Shown one piece after another: positions 1 through 12,721 of a DNA stretch of 64,000 nucleotides. The notes beneath the pieces are model-generated. The model was not told the DNA's origin. It searched no databases and saw nothing but the letters and a program-made list of their open reading frames with translations. Source of the DNA: Lumbricus terrestris (Eukaryota > Annelida > Clitellata > Crassiclitellata > Lumbricidae); the NCBI GenBank assembly GCA_949752735.1, contig OX457047.1:21158171-21222170 (forward strand), in the 5' to 3' direction. Made by a program: the position numbers and the translations under genes. The first letter of the stretch is position 1; each line of letters opens with the position of its first letter.

Positions 1-55
1 TCAGTCATACATACATTTCAGTCTCTGTATTCAACTGGATCAGCCAATCAACTTT

Positions 56-250
<195 letters not shown>

Positions 251-379
251 CCACAGTCAACCGCGAGGCTAGACGACAATTCGTTCCATTACATTACATC
301 CACTTATCCATTACTTATCCATTCATCAATCATACAGTTACGCATCATACTGAAAACGCGGACCGGGTTTTTTCATTAT

Positions 380-835
380 CAGATCTGATGAGTTTCGGGC
401 TAATCCCCGGCCGCCGGGCACCGGGCAGCGGGCGCCGCCGCCGAGCGATTACAAATACGGGTGTTTAATGAAAATCAATGGGAAGCCGCCGATGAGCGAT
501 GATCGATAATGCGAAATAAAGTTCGGGAACAAAGGCCGTCGGCAAGAAGAAGACCACGACGCCGACTATGGCACGAAGGCGGCGGCGGTGGTGGAGACGG
601 CGGCCGTGGCGTTGACACAGGGTCATGCAACAGGCTTGTCGCCAGTTGCTGCCGGCCCGCCCGCCGTAAGCTCACCGGCGGCGGCGCTGGTCCAACACAA
701 ACGATGCCCGTTATTGGCCCGCCTTATGGTCGACCGACCGAGCGACCGATGGCTCGGCAGCAAGGCCTGGCGTCGGCTCGTCGTCGGTGAAGCGCCCGCC
801 CGTCCGCCCGCCCGTCCGTCGGCGCGGTGACGATG
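380..835. other. GC-rich, CpG-rich block in CUX intron 1
   Basis: About 450 bp are strongly GC- and CpG-rich (for example GGCCGCCGGGC and GCGCCGCCGCCG near 410-440), while the surroundings are AT-rich. Overlapping plus-strand frames at 509-790 and 588-830 read as arginine/proline/alanine-rich low complexity. I see no splice-bounded exon. It may be a CpG-island-like alternative promoter or enhancer in the first intron of the minus-strand CUX/CASP gene. This is inference from composition and position only. Confidence 0.4.
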
Positions 836-1173
836 GTCACGTCAAGATGCCATGGCAACAGTTTGTCTCATCAAATGCCACATCATCGAGTAAATGACAC
901 AAGGACGAGATCTGACCATCATCGACCGATCGACCAGCAGACGGCGCCATTTCCTCATAAGAAGAAGAAGAAGACGAAGTCTATATTCGCCATCACTGTC
1001 TTCGTGAAAAGCAGATGCTCTTCTTATCAGTGGCCAAGTGACACAGTTTGAATCCCATGCAAGCTGCCATGCCAGAAGTAATGATGCTGTGCAGCGATTA
1101 TTGTAAAATTTAGAGGATGTTTACTTGTTGCACTTGATGTTTAAGTTCTGATCTTCAGAAAACCTTAATAGTG

Positions 1174-1456
1174 GTGGTGATGATGATGAATTATGAATGA
1201 ATATGATAATGATGACGATGATGAATTATGATGATGAATTGTGATGATGAATGATGATGATGAATTGTGATGATGAATGATGATGATTAATTGCGATGAT
1301 TAATTGTGATGATAAATGATGATGATGAATTATGATGATTAATTGTGATGATGAATGATGATGATGATGAATTATGATGATGAATTGCGATGATGATGAT
1401 GAATGATGATGATTAATTGTGATGATGAATTATGATGAATTATGACGATGAATCAT
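1174..1456. repeat. ATGATG/GAATTRTGATG simple-repeat tract
   Basis: About 280 bp of imperfect ATG/GATGAATT trinucleotide-derived repeat with degenerate copies of GATGAATTGTGATGATGAAT. No coding signal. Confidence 0.9.
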
Positions 1457-1656
1457 GATGACATACTTATTGAGAACTACACTAATGATAGATAATCCTC
1501 ACTGATACATGGAATGATTTATGGATACATAATCCATTTACTATGTACAACATCAGTATCCTTGTACGTATTATGTATATTGACATTTATATAGCGCCTT
1601 AACAATAACTTCACGAAGCTTAACGTAGCTACTCGACAGTTCTAAACAAGTATGGC

Positions 1657-1738
1657 TTAACACGTTGGCCGCGAGGGACGTGTTAACACGTCCCAAATTG
1701 AGTCATTTAACACAGCAAATCAGCGGCCAACGTGTTAA
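1657..1738. mobile_element. Tiny TTAA-flanked palindromic MITE
   Basis: TTAA at 1657-1660, then CACGTTGGCCGC (1661-1672). The exact inverse GCGGCCAACGTG (1723-1734) is followed by TTAA (1735-1738). A second palindrome, GGACGTGTTAACACGTCC, lies inside at 1676-1693. TTAA duplication is the piggyBac-superfamily hallmark, but the terminal bases are not the usual CCY, so the superfamily call is tentative. The body is only 74 bp. Confidence 0.6.
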
Positions 1739-1739
1739 G

Positions 1740-3045
1740 TGACTTTGAGAATGTTTCATAAGATACATGCACCGCAGTGTCACAATTTGTTATGGAGGAC
1801 TGTTTAGTATGAAGGTCCAATACATAAGAATTGGGCCTGTATCGATGTAAGGGAGCACAGGACTATCAAGCCCCACGAGTCGCAGAGCGCAAGGATCAAC
1901 GTAAACTATATGCAAGTTGCACAGGTCAGAGCAAAAATCAGGAAAGCAAAGTCATTTCAGGATTGCAAGTGGTTTACTACACAGCTTTGAACAGTTAAAC
2001 CAATGCATGGCTATAAGCAACATCAGCAACAAGTAGAAATAGTCACTGAATACCATAATTTTAAAATGCAAACAACGTTGAACTAATTTTTAATTGTGTG
2101 TATCCGGAGAAAATAATAAAATCTGTATATACACAGCTAGCATGTTTTTTTAACAAGTTGACAATTTTAATAACACATTGATCAATGCCATGTAAATCTT
2201 TGAAAATTTCTCAACACCCACAGAAGCCACTCTGAACAGAGAGACCCAGCTCCAGCTTATTCACCATCACTGTTAGAAATCAAGTCAAGTCGAATCGAAT
2301 TATTCGGAAATGTACGGAAATATACACTGATGACAGGTGCATACTCACTGGTACAAGGAAGATAGTTCACCGAATTATAAATATCCAATTAAATAAAATC
2401 AAAGAAAAGTGTAGGAGTACATGAATCCTACTACATCTGACACACAATGATAAAAAACCAAGAAGACAGAGAAGATTAGAGTACCCGTAAGTAAACCTGA
2501 GAGGCAGACATGAGTATAAAATGTTAGTGATTTCAATTTTTCTAAGCCTTGAAATGTGAGAGCAGGTGGCCAGCCCTCTCCCTCACTGTCACGTCTTCCC
2601 ACCAACAGTGTACAGTCAATGTACTCATTATAGCAGAGTTGGATGGGGCATAAATGGACTAGAATCTGGAAGCGAATGTCTATCATGATGGGGACATGCA
2701 TCCAAACTTTCAGCTGACAGCCTAGCATGCTTGCTACCCATCAGACTATCCTGCACCTTGCGTAATACTAATAATAATCAATTAAAATCATGTAGTCTGT
2801 TCATTAAAAAAAATAAATAAACAACCTAATTACACATCTATGAGTTTGCTGGCTTTCTGAAGGCATAATGATACAATCGCCTGACATAATTAAAACAAAA
2901 AACTATCCTATTCGAGATAGTCTGTTTCATAATCAAAAAGTCTATCATAAGATAGGATTTCGTATCAACCTGCACCAAATTTATAATAATTATAATATCT
3001 GGCTACTAATGCTAGCAGTGAGAGAGGTAAACAACCTGATTATGG
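1740..3045. other. Intronic stretch without recognisable gene
   Basis: AT-rich sequence with no exon I can support. The 109-codon minus-strand frame at 2399-2728 has no family resemblance and no good splice bounds. About 2558-2640 resembles 29994-30060 (shared CAGCCCTCTCCC and TCTTCCCAC words), so part of it is a dispersed repeat. Confidence 0.5.
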
Positions 3046-3046
3046 C

Positions 3047-3460
3047 CTCTATGCTAGGAAGAGGTAGTCAAATGAGCGTTGTCTCTATGCTAGGAAGAGG
3101 TAGTCAAATGAGCGTTGTCTCTATGCTAGGAAGAGGTAGTCAAATGAGCGTTGTCTCTATGCTAGGAAGAGGCAGCTGTTGACGATCATGGTTTCTATGC
3201 TAGGAAGAGGTAACAACATGATCATGGTCTTTATGCAAGGAAGAGGTAACAACATGATCATGGTCTCATGATGTACGAGGAAGAGGTAACATGATCATGG
3301 TCTCTATGCTAGGAAGAGGTAGCAACATGATCATGGTCTCATGATGTACGAAGAAGAGGTAGCAACATGATCATGGTCTCTATGCTAGGAAAAGGTAGCA
3401 ACATGATCATGGTCTCATGATGCATGAGGTAACAACATGATCATGGTCTCTACGCCTGAT
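3047..3460. repeat. 36-bp minisatellite with diverged second half
   Basis: The first part (about 3048-3182) has near-perfect 36-bp units containing CTATGCTAGGAAGAGGTAG. Being a multiple of three, the array stays open in one frame (a 12-residue repeat). The second part (about 3183-3460) keeps GGAAGAGGTA and adds ATGATCATGGTCT blocks with irregular spacing. I read it as a non-coding minisatellite. Confidence 0.92.
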
Positions 3461-4372
3461 TGTCTGTCTACGTGCATAAAGCCCATCCAGATGCAGCCCA
3501 TATACAACGTGAAATAGATCTGTCACTAAGCAAATACAAGTGTACATCTTTCATGGAGTAATTACGGCCGAGCACAAGATCCGTGCAACCACTGCAGCAC
3601 CGCAGCAAATTGATTTATGCTTCATGTCCGTATATTGCCATCCACTGCTCAGCGTTATCCACGATAATCAACACGCATATTGATCCCATGGGCAAAATCC
3701 TGTATCAGCAGAATATCAATATTAATGTAATCTAATCTAAAGTAAGAGAAGATGGACAAATCACCATTCGGCGATTTCTATAGGTCAGACCTGTACTGCA
3801 AAAGCACATGCAACATACAACCTTAAACACACTGGAATTATAATATCGTTTCTAAGGCAAGGTATCTGCACACGCAGAATTACGTTTCCATAGATAGACA
3901 GTCAGCAGCACTCATAGACTTTTTTATTGATTCCAATTCAATTATACGTACATACTTATAAACACAATCGGCATTAAGCAAATCCTCATCAAGAGTAGTA
4001 GGTAAAATAACATTGTGGGAGCAATAGGTGCACCAAAAGGGACAAGTCACGCTAGGCAGGGCCTAATTGCCATTGTGGAGTGCGACAAGTCAGTAACTAT
4101 ATAATAGATCCCATATAATATAATAAAATCTTTTTGGCCACAACTGGACAGTTAAAGAAGTAATAAAAATGGCTAAAAAGAAGAAAAACAATTTAACTAA
4201 CTCACAAGTAAGTTACCATTGTATGAAAGATATTTATGCTCTAATTTTCCAGTATACATTGTATGCAGAATACTGCATACCGATACATGTTACACTGTTA
4301 CAGTTCTTCTTGTTGAGTATTTATAATATTTATATCCATAATTGCGTAAACAATGCGTATAACTACGCTAAT

Positions 4373-4607
4373 GGCAAAAGATCACCGCAACATGAAAAGA
4401 ATAGTGTATAATCAAACATGTAAAAATCCAACACATGATCACCGTAACATGAAAAGAATAGTGTCTAATCAAACATGTAAAAATCCAACACATGATCACC
4501 GTAACATGAAAAGAATGGTGTCCAATCAAACTGGTAAAAATCCAACACATGATCACCGTAACATGAAAAGAATGGTGTCCAATCAAACTGGTAAAAATCC
4601 AACACAT
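4373..4607. repeat. 57-bp minisatellite, four copies
   Basis: Four tandem 57-bp units, each carrying ATGATCACCG, AACATGAAAAGAAT and AAAAATCCAACAC. The period is a multiple of three, so both strands have long repetitive open frames. Copies differ by only a few substitutions, which indicates recent expansion. Confidence 0.93.
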
Positions 4608-4856
4608 GTGAAAATGGCACTCGTGCAGTAACAGATATTTCCTTTAATTGAATGTATGCTATATTCTTATGGATTCTAAGTACGGTAATGTAGCTGTGCG
4701 TATACATGGCAAGTTATTACTAATATCAATATTATAAATAATTTCTATCAAATTGGTGCCTAATGCACATGGCAGTGCAAGACATGGTGCACCAAAACTA
4801 AAGATTCAGTATATCACATATTTTGCATGTCTTGTCTTACATAGACTTCAATAAAA

Positions 4857-4895
4857 TGATTGATTGATTGATTGATCGATCGATTCATTCATTGA
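4857..4895. repeat. (GATT)n microsatellite
   Basis: GATTGATTGATTGATCGATC follows AATAAAAT directly. Similar GATT tails end several LINE 3' fragments in this window, so this may be the tail of an eroded LINE copy. Confidence 0.7.
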
Positions 4896-5970
4896 TTGGC
4901 ACTTGAAAAGCCAACTCAACAAGTAAGTCAACCACATTCAAATAGTTAAGTCACCTAAATTTAGACAGAGCTCTGTAGTAATGTCCCTAGTTGTAGAAAT
5001 TCAGTTTTTTATTGTAGAGTGTATTGTTGCATGACAGCACCTATAGTCAAAGGCAATGGCAGACAAGTCTCCAGACAAACTAAACTGTCAAGTGATGTGT
5101 AGCTTCAAATCATCTGAATAGAAAACATGTTCGCGCATCTACATCAATGTAAGTCCTCATCAATTATAGTTGATATAACAAAAAAATTCATATGCATTCA
5201 AAACATTCTGTGTCAAGGATTCAGCTATATGTTACGTCACAACATAACCGGATTTAATAAAAGTCACAATTCAACTGTTTTAACGTCATCTTAAAATAAA
5301 ATTGTGTAAGCAAGGTTTTTAATTTTGATATGCATTAATTACAAGATGTAGGTCATAGTCAAATTATTATTTTCGATCTCTTTTTTCAATTGTCTTGAGA
5401 CAATTAAAAAAAATTGGGAGACACTGAAAAGTTGATATGACAATTGACAGCAATCAAGTGGAAAGGCTGACCTTCCATTTTCTCGGCATGACAAAGAAAT
5501 GTTACTTTCACCCTTGGAATGATCTGGACCTTTTTTAGGGGTTGAAACCAGCACTGCTGGTGCTCACATGTTATTAATGGCCATTAGTACTTCTTGCACC
5601 TCCATTCAAACCTTGGCAGTGCCACTAAAGTTGACAACAGGATTTCTCGCATCAGTGCAGACTTAGACATAAGTACTCCCAAGACAACTGGCAGCATAGA
5701 TATCCAGAAATGGCAAAGCTCAGTGTTCGAAAGCAGGTAGGTAGATGGCATATGTAAAAAAACAAACCAACAAATATGAAACCCAACACCACCACATAGT
5801 CAGGTAGCCTTTGAAAAGTCAATTAGTGATCGGAGTCGTGGTCGCTGGCATGCCTTGCAATAACAATGGATAATGACAATGAGCCAAACGAAGTCATCTT
5901 TTAATTATGCGTAAGGAAAACTGTGCACAGTCTGAGTGGATGAAACAAACAACGTATTGACGATTACAAG
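4896..5970. other. Intronic stretch without recognisable gene
   Basis: AT-rich sequence. The minus-strand frame at 5339-5554 has no recognisable domain. I see nothing else to annotate. Confidence 0.5.
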
Positions 5971-5972
5971 AG

Positions 5973-6040
5973 GTCTCAGATGACTAGAAACAGTCTCAGA
6001 TGACTAGAAACAGTCTCAGATGACTAGAAACAGTCTCATA
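5973..6040. repeat. 20-bp tandem repeat
   Basis: Three and a half near-identical copies of a 20-bp unit, TCTCAGATGACTAGAAACAG. Confidence 0.95.
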
Positions 6041-6065
6041 CAATAATAGATGACGTATCCCTTTA

Positions 6066-6273
6066 GGGATTGTTTAACAAACTATGTGGAACAATGAAAG
6101 AAAAGCCTTCATACCTGGAAATTATCTGGGATGATGAATACAGAGAATATGAATCAGATGAATCATTTGAAGGGAGCTCACCTAAGACAACAAGGAGGTC
6201 ACCTGAGTCAAAGAGTCACATACCCTGTAGTCTAATGCAGTCTTGTAACAACTTCTGTAGAATAAAAGTCTAA
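6066..6273 (+). other. Possible orphan exon or short open frame
   Basis: A frame of about 67 codons without an ATG at its start follows an acceptor-like CCCTTTAG at 6058-6065. It encodes an acidic stretch (WDDEYREYESDESFE) and then a serine/basic stretch. No homologue is recognised and no convincing donor follows. It may be an exon remnant or chance. It lies in the antisense orientation within CUX intron 1. Confidence 0.2.
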
Positions 6274-7245
6274 TCAATGCATAAGACATCATCAGAGTAC
6301 AAAGCACAGCAAAATTAACCCTCAAGCAGAATCAGTGCTCATATAAATGGTCAGGTGGCTGAGACCGAAATTCAGTCCACAGGAAATTAATTTGTTGAAA
6401 CAGGAAGCAATGGTAACCACCAATTCAGTGTCACGTGATGCACATGTATGGTTATACAATCCACAAACATTGACCATAAATAGCGCTGATCGATAGTGTC
6501 TGCGGAAAGCCGTAATAGGACATCTCATCGCAAATAGACTTTCAATTTTCTGTGAAGAACATGGGTGGAGGTGAAGAGTAATGTCTTCCTGCCCTGGGCT
6601 AAACCTCTGGATGACAAAGTGGACACATTGGATTGTAAGAGAGCATGGCATGTGACCTGTGCTTAGAGCAAGTCCTACACAGCAACATCTCGTCATAAAT
6701 TGTCGGAATTTGCTTGAATTTGCATCCAATATTGCCAAAGTCAGGCCTTCAAAGTCACAGCAGAAATTGCAAATATCAGTGACTGTAACATCGTAGAGAC
6801 CGCAGATTCAAGGATTCTGGTCATCTAATACCAGCATTTCTCTAGATATTATTTTTCTGCCATTTTCAATATGCATGGCACAGTTGTAAAAACCTTTTTT
6901 CGTTTTTTTTATTCTCAGAAAATGTCGTTTTTTATGTTGTCTCAGTTTGTTCAAAATATTTGTTGTCACCCCATTTTACAAATTTACAGTAAGTAATTAT
7001 TTAATTTAATTTATTGTCATCTGAAATCCGCTAAATTGTATCTGTGCTTCAAGGATTCAGCTATTTAACGTTACAATTTAACCAGAATTTAAAGTCACAA
7101 TTTAACCAACGCTTAATTGTGACTTTAAAATCTGGTTACAATTCAAGTTACATGTACTTTTGGAGTACACCATATCCCAAAATCACCAGTAAATCATATC
7201 CAGATATTTACTTTAACTAATATAATTTATATTATATAGTGTAGT

Positions 7246-7305
7246 AGATAATATATATATATATAGTGCATATAAAGCCATTATATATATAAATATATAT
7301 ATACA
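7246..7305. repeat. (AT)n microsatellite
   Basis: Interrupted AT-dinucleotide tract. A second one lies at 7572-7616. Confidence 0.85.
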
Positions 7306-7636
7306 GTTGTGCAGCCAATCCCCCTTTATGATTCAATCCCGAATTCATGAATAGGTATGCTGTGATAACTTTGAAGACCACAGAGCGGAACCATTTAACA
7401 GGGCTGGCTTGTTCCAAAATTAATAAAAGCATTGGTATCCCCTTGACATGCATCAACGGCTCTAGGACTAGGTACACACAATGCCTCATATACAGTTACA
7501 TCAGTCAATATAGGATTTTGCAACAGAACATAAGCAGATATCAATGCACCTGTACATGCAATCAATATGTATAATATATATATATATTACATATATATAT
7601 ATATATATATATATTGCACATTTCAAATTACATGCT

Positions 7637-8035
7637 GGAAGTTCTGCACTGGCTCCCTGTCCATTAGATTATTGAATACAGAGTTTCTTTCTGGTATGGC
7701 GATGACAGCTAGGTCTTGATCCAACTTACCACTTACCTACATAATCTTTGTCAGCCTGTCGGGTACTCGGACTAGGCGATCTCTTTGCACGGCTGGTAGG
7801 GAAATGCTCTCAGTCCCATTTGCTCGTACCTCCATCATGCAAAGTCGTGCTTTTTTGTGGTTGGCCCAGCGGTATGGAATGATCTCTCTCTTGAGCTGGT
7901 TAGACTGTTCCCTAGATCACTCTCTGACACATTCCATAAACACACAAAAACTGTTCTTTTTGGCCGTGCTGGAGTTGGGAGCACCTCTGAGTAGTTTCTT
8001 TGAAGAGGTCCTATATAAATACTTGAATGAATCAA
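7637..8035 (+). mobile_element. LINE 3' end, degenerate (CR1-like reverse transcriptase tail)
   Basis: Translation across frames gives VLHWLPV and later VGPAVWNDLSLEL, typical of the extreme C-terminus of CR1-like LINE reverse transcriptases, interrupted by stops and frameshifts. It ends in the family's 3' tail (GGAGCACCTCTGAGTAG, then a CTATATAAAT motif). It is inactive and 5'-truncated. The same tail recurs many times in this window. Confidence 0.75.
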
Positions 8036-8323
8036 TGTATTATATATATATAGTACGTGCATAATGTATATGTACACTATATCATACTATACCTATGTAA
8101 TTCCAAAAAAGATACATATAAGTGTATACTACCAGATAATACAAATTAATATTTTCAATGTGTTGCATAAGCAATGTTCTAATCAGGATCCATGTATCAC
8201 AATGTATTAAGTAAGAAAGAAGCCTTTATATATTTTATATTAATTAAAAACAAACATGTAGATCTGCACAAATATACCTAAATATGCATAATAGCATATT
8301 TAGATATACTCATATATAAATAC

Positions 8324-8325
<2 letters not shown>

Positions 8326-8354
<29 letters not shown>

Positions 8355-8412
8355 TGTATGTATGTATGTATGTATGTATGTATGTATGTATGTATGTATG
8401 TATGTATGTATG
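8326..8412. repeat. (GTAT)n microsatellite
   Basis: Over 80 bp of perfect GTAT tetranucleotide repeat. Confidence 0.98.
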
Positions 8413-8419
8413 TTGTATA

Positions 8420-9340
8420 TTGGTATATAAGAGTATGCCCAATGCATGACAAGCACAGAGTACCTGTATATAACGGAATGAAGGACCATCAAAAGAGTAA
8501 TTATTATACACACACTTCTGTATGATAAGAGTGCAGAACATATGTGTGCGCATCTGATTATCTCACAACTTCCTATCTCCTTTAATATCTTAAACCCTAT
8601 GTAAACACTGTTAGCTCATCTAAGAGATTGTATTGTATATGAGCATTTGCTAAGTGCCAGTATTAGGGTCAACCGTTCAGTTGCGCACCCAGTTTGCAAG
8701 GCCCTGCAGAATACGCATGTTTTGAGTAGAGAAAAGGCAGAAGAGAGAATTGTACAGCGAACTGAAGTTGAGAGCGTATTCCAAGAGAAGGTTCAATTGA
8801 AGCAAATGAATGAGACTGAGCCATAGCAGTTCTGTAGCGCAGGGAACCAACAGGTCAAGTCTTCTGGAGCAACAAAGTGGACGGTGGGAGCAAGCAGAAT
8901 GAGACCGAGTATTACATCAACCAGATATTTCGGGGCAAGACAAAGACGGTAGCAAGTGACAGATTCAGCGAGTGAGTAAGCACACAGGTGAGGAATGAGA
9001 CAGTCAGCAACTCAGCATGCATGCAAATAATCTTTAATAAATAACCTACCACTTACTGTACAGTCAATGCACAAAAACAACGTATTTTACATTCAATTAG
9101 CATATTTCTTAATGAAGCCAATCAGCCTCCAATAACATTTTAGAAAAGCAGTATTTACAAGAGTGCAGGCAAGCGAATCTAAACCAATCTAAGAACTTTT
9201 ATAGCATGACTGCAATAAATATTACTAGATCCATTGCTCAATTACTGCTACAAAGCAAAATTACTGTACAAGACAAATTCCACGATGTTGAGTTCACTAA
9301 AAAAAAACAAGACTCAGAGAATCTGCTAAGAAAGAGAGGT
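8420..9340. other. Intronic stretch without recognisable gene
   Basis: No exon or element that I can support. Confidence 0.4.
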
Positions 9341-9349
9341 ATGAATGAA

Positions 9350-9570
9350 CAGACTCACCCAAGCCTCACCTCTTAAAATCTCTCTACAGGTCTCTCATTC
9401 AAAACTGAAAACATTGCTTTTTCACAAATCCTATCCTGATTCTTACCCTTAGAAATCCTCACCTCCTCACCATTTCAATTCTAAACATCACAAACCTTAG
9501 CTATCCTGTCTGCCTGCCTGACTCTTCGGATGTTGACCCTCTGCTTATCAATTTTGTCTTGATTAAGCGC
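9350..9570 (+). mobile_element. Possible eroded LINE fragment
   Basis: One plus-strand frame reads as a short hydrophobic C-terminal-like tail (SLIQN, KHCFFTNPILIL) and ends near ATTAAGCGCCTGTGAATA, the kind of end seen in LINE 3' regions. The evidence is weak. Confidence 0.25.
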
Positions 9571-10339
9571 CTGTGAATAAGCTGGCCCGTGACTTCACTT
9601 TTTTGGCACTAGAAATCTCAAGATTATGATTACGATGCAATGACTCAAAAAAGATAACTTTAGTCAAAATATGAAGGCCAGAATATAGTCTCCGATGAGT
9701 GAACCTTTGATGGAACAAAAGAGTTCCTGTGTCAAGGACCAGCAACATATAAGATGTACCTCTTGATCATGAAATATTACTTAACGGTGGGTCATTCCAT
9801 GTCAAATCAACCAATGGTCCCCACCACACCATTTCAGAATTTGATGATATTTTGTCAGTTTGTAAACCAACATATCTTAGAAACCTATGCAAAATATTAG
9901 CTCAAAATGTTGAATGGTCTTTGAGATATGACCATTTTTATAGTGGGGGGGTAGCGACAGCTCGCGAACGACTTAATTCTGAGGCGTTTTTGATCGCTAA
10001 TAACTCAGGAAGTATGCTAGACACTTCTATAAAATTTTCACAACATTAGTAGTCTTATGAGTAGATTCTGAAAATTGTAAAATTTTACAGTTTGAAGCAT
10101 TACTCGTGAGCCCAGCTCAGTTTGAAAATGACATTTTGTTCATTTCGACAGTATGAAAAGTGATATTTGAACAACCACTGCTTCATTGGTATTAAATATA
10201 AAGTCCCAGAACTTCTTGGATTTGTTATGGGCCTTGTGATGAATAACCTGAAAAATTCTGAGGTATTTTAAATGCTAACTTGATGTGTTAGACCATCCTG
10301 AAAATTGCACAAAGTGAAAAGTAGGTCATCTGCCGATTG

Positions 10340-11280
10340 AAATATGGCCATGTGGGATAGGTAGCACAGTTCTGTGCTACACACCATTAAAAAGGGCTTG
10401 AAAAGTACTTTCATAGGATACCAATTTCATTTTGCTTCCGTGATGCCTTCCGTTTCAAAATTCCAGTTGAAAAACGAGGTTTTTTTACATTCGGGAGAAA
10501 ACGGCACAATCTGCAAAGTTTGGACTGTCATATCTAGGCCAGGAAATGAACCAGAGGACTTATATTTCTTTCATTTATTCAGTTTGTTGTACTCTTTCCA
10601 AATATACAAAAACATTGGTGGTATTATTGGTTGTTTTTAATTTATGAATGTGTAAATATTGCACAAATGCCAATTTTCATCTATTCAGACATGAATAATT
10701 GCATATGATCTCAGATATATGTTCTTTTATGGCCATGTGGGATAGGTAGCACAGTTATGTTCTGCATACCATTGAAAAGGGTTTGAAAAGTACTTTCAAA
10801 AGATGCTAATATCATTTTGCTTCCATGATGCCTTCCATTAAAAAATGCCAGTTGAAAAACGAGTTTTTGCACATTCGGGAATAAATCACGAGAAAACAGC
10901 ACGATCCGCATAGTTTGGACTGTCCTATTTAGGCCAGGAAATGAACCAGAGGACTGATTATTTTTTCATGTGATCAGTTTGTTGTACTCTTTTCAAATAT
11001 GTAAGAATCTTGGTGGTATCATTGGTGGTGTTTAATTTTTAAATTTGTAAATATTGCACAAATGCCAATTTACATCTGTTCGAACATGTATTATTGTATA
11101 TATATCTCAGATATATGTTCTTATATGGCCATGTGGAATAGGCAGCACAGTTATGAGCAGCACACCATTAAAAAGTGCTTGAAAAGTACTTTGATAAGAT
11201 ACAAACATCATTTTGCTTCTGTGATGCCTTCTGTTACAAAATTCCAGTTGCAAAACACGTTTTTCATATTGTGAGATATT
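10340..11280. repeat. Three tandem copies of a ~390-bp unit
   Basis: The block around GGCCATGTGGGATAGGTAGC begins near 10345, 10730 and 11125. Each copy continues with TGAAAAGTACTTT, ATTTTGCTTC and TGATGCCTTC, and copies 1 and 2 end with AACCAGAGGACT and TTGGTGGTAT. Spacing is about 385 and 395 bp. Divergence is moderate and none is coding. Sequence at 9840-10050 may be a more diverged relative. Confidence 0.85.
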
Positions 11281-11689
11281 CATTTATTTATATCGAATTG
11301 ATGTAAATTGGCATTTGTGCAATATTTACAAATTTAAATAACATGCATTAAATGCATTCCGAGAATTCTGTGAATGTAATAAATATGTCAAAAAGTTGCA
11401 AGCATTTCCTATGAAAAAACCAAATAATTGTAGATAATCTTCAAAGCTATTTAAAGTGTGTTCACAAAAGCAACAAGAAACTCTTTAACATACATGTTCA
11501 TTTCACTTTTGTATTATATAGTAAATTGCATTACATGTCAACACATTTATATTAGCCTCATACTTGGATGGAAATTCTTGAAAAATATGGTTCAAGACTC
11601 TAATGGCTGAGGCGCTGCACAACCTTAAGGCATGAGGACTCGATATAAAAGGCATCCTCACTCATCTTCGGAGAGTTTAATTTGGTAGC

Positions 11690-11765
11690 ACTGGGGTTGG
11701 GAGCACCTCTGAATAGTCCCCTTAAAGAGGTGCTATACAAATTCATTTAATAGTTTAATGAATTA
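11690..11765 (+). mobile_element. LINE 3' tail fragment
   Basis: GTTGGGAGCACCTCTGAATAG, then AAGAGGTGCTATACAAATTC, matches the 3' tail of the CR1-like family at 7.6-8.0 kb. Confidence 0.65.
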
Positions 11766-12715
11766 ATGTTACTACGGACAATATCTTGATGTGATCTATT
11801 GTGACCTAGTTTTAATTTCAGCAAATTCAAAAAGGACCATAACACTGCATAACATCCCACATTCAGTCAGTTTGCCATACAGCAAGACACCTTAATTAAT
11901 AATAATAATAATAATAATACATTTTAAATAGGCTCTTGATACAGCACTGTGTGCTACTTGGCATGACAGACAGCTAAAGATTCCGCAGATGTATAGATCA
12001 AATACCTAGAAAAAAAATTAATTTTCACTCTTTTACTTACAAAATTTTGCACAATAAATTTCCCATCACAATGGCGATGCGATAACGATGGCGGTAATGA
12101 TGATGATCATAGTGATTATTATCATGGCGATCAATATCATCAATTGATCTTTCAAGATTAAAAGTGAAAGGGACTGTGTCTTCTACTCATATACACAAGC
12201 ACTCTACTAGCTGAGGTGTTTAAACCCCAACTATTTTCAGGTATGACTGGTCTTAAATTTTGCACATGCCTGCAACGGAAAAAATACATTAAACATTTAT
12301 TTGAAAAATTAAGTTCTTGTCAATAGACTCTCAGTACAAGAAAATACACACACAATGGCATCGTGCACTAACAAGTCACTATAAGAACGGTTGTCTAGCT
12401 TTTATCCAATGCAACTTTTCTTTTGCGGCTTTATTTGGTTAGGCGCCGGCGAATCTGCGGTTTTCCGTTACTTCACTTAGAAGTTTAACCGATTTATTGC
12501 GAAATATTTACATAACATTACATTACATACAACAATTTTGGCACACTCTATGATCGGCCATATTGATTTTCTGATGGGCCTTCGTTCGATCGATGCTGAT
12601 TCGACGGAGCTTCGATCTGCTATTAGACCATAGCATCGACACCAAATATTCATTTTGGAGCCATATGAAACGACTCTTTGTCTTCTTCACTCAAGCTGAA
12701 AGACCAAAATCGTTC
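11766..12715. other. 5' part of CUX intron 1
   Basis: No other exon is visible. It contains a short (AAT)n run near 11899-11918. Composition turns more GC-rich from about 12420 towards exon 1. Confidence 0.5.
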
Positions 12716-12721
12716 CCTTAC

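Noticed and set aside
509..830. GC-rich ORFs as exons
   Set aside because: Low-complexity Arg/Pro/Ala frames without splice or family support.
6322..6738. 138-codon minus-strand ORF
   Set aside because: No conserved motif, no splice context, unusual Cys/His composition.
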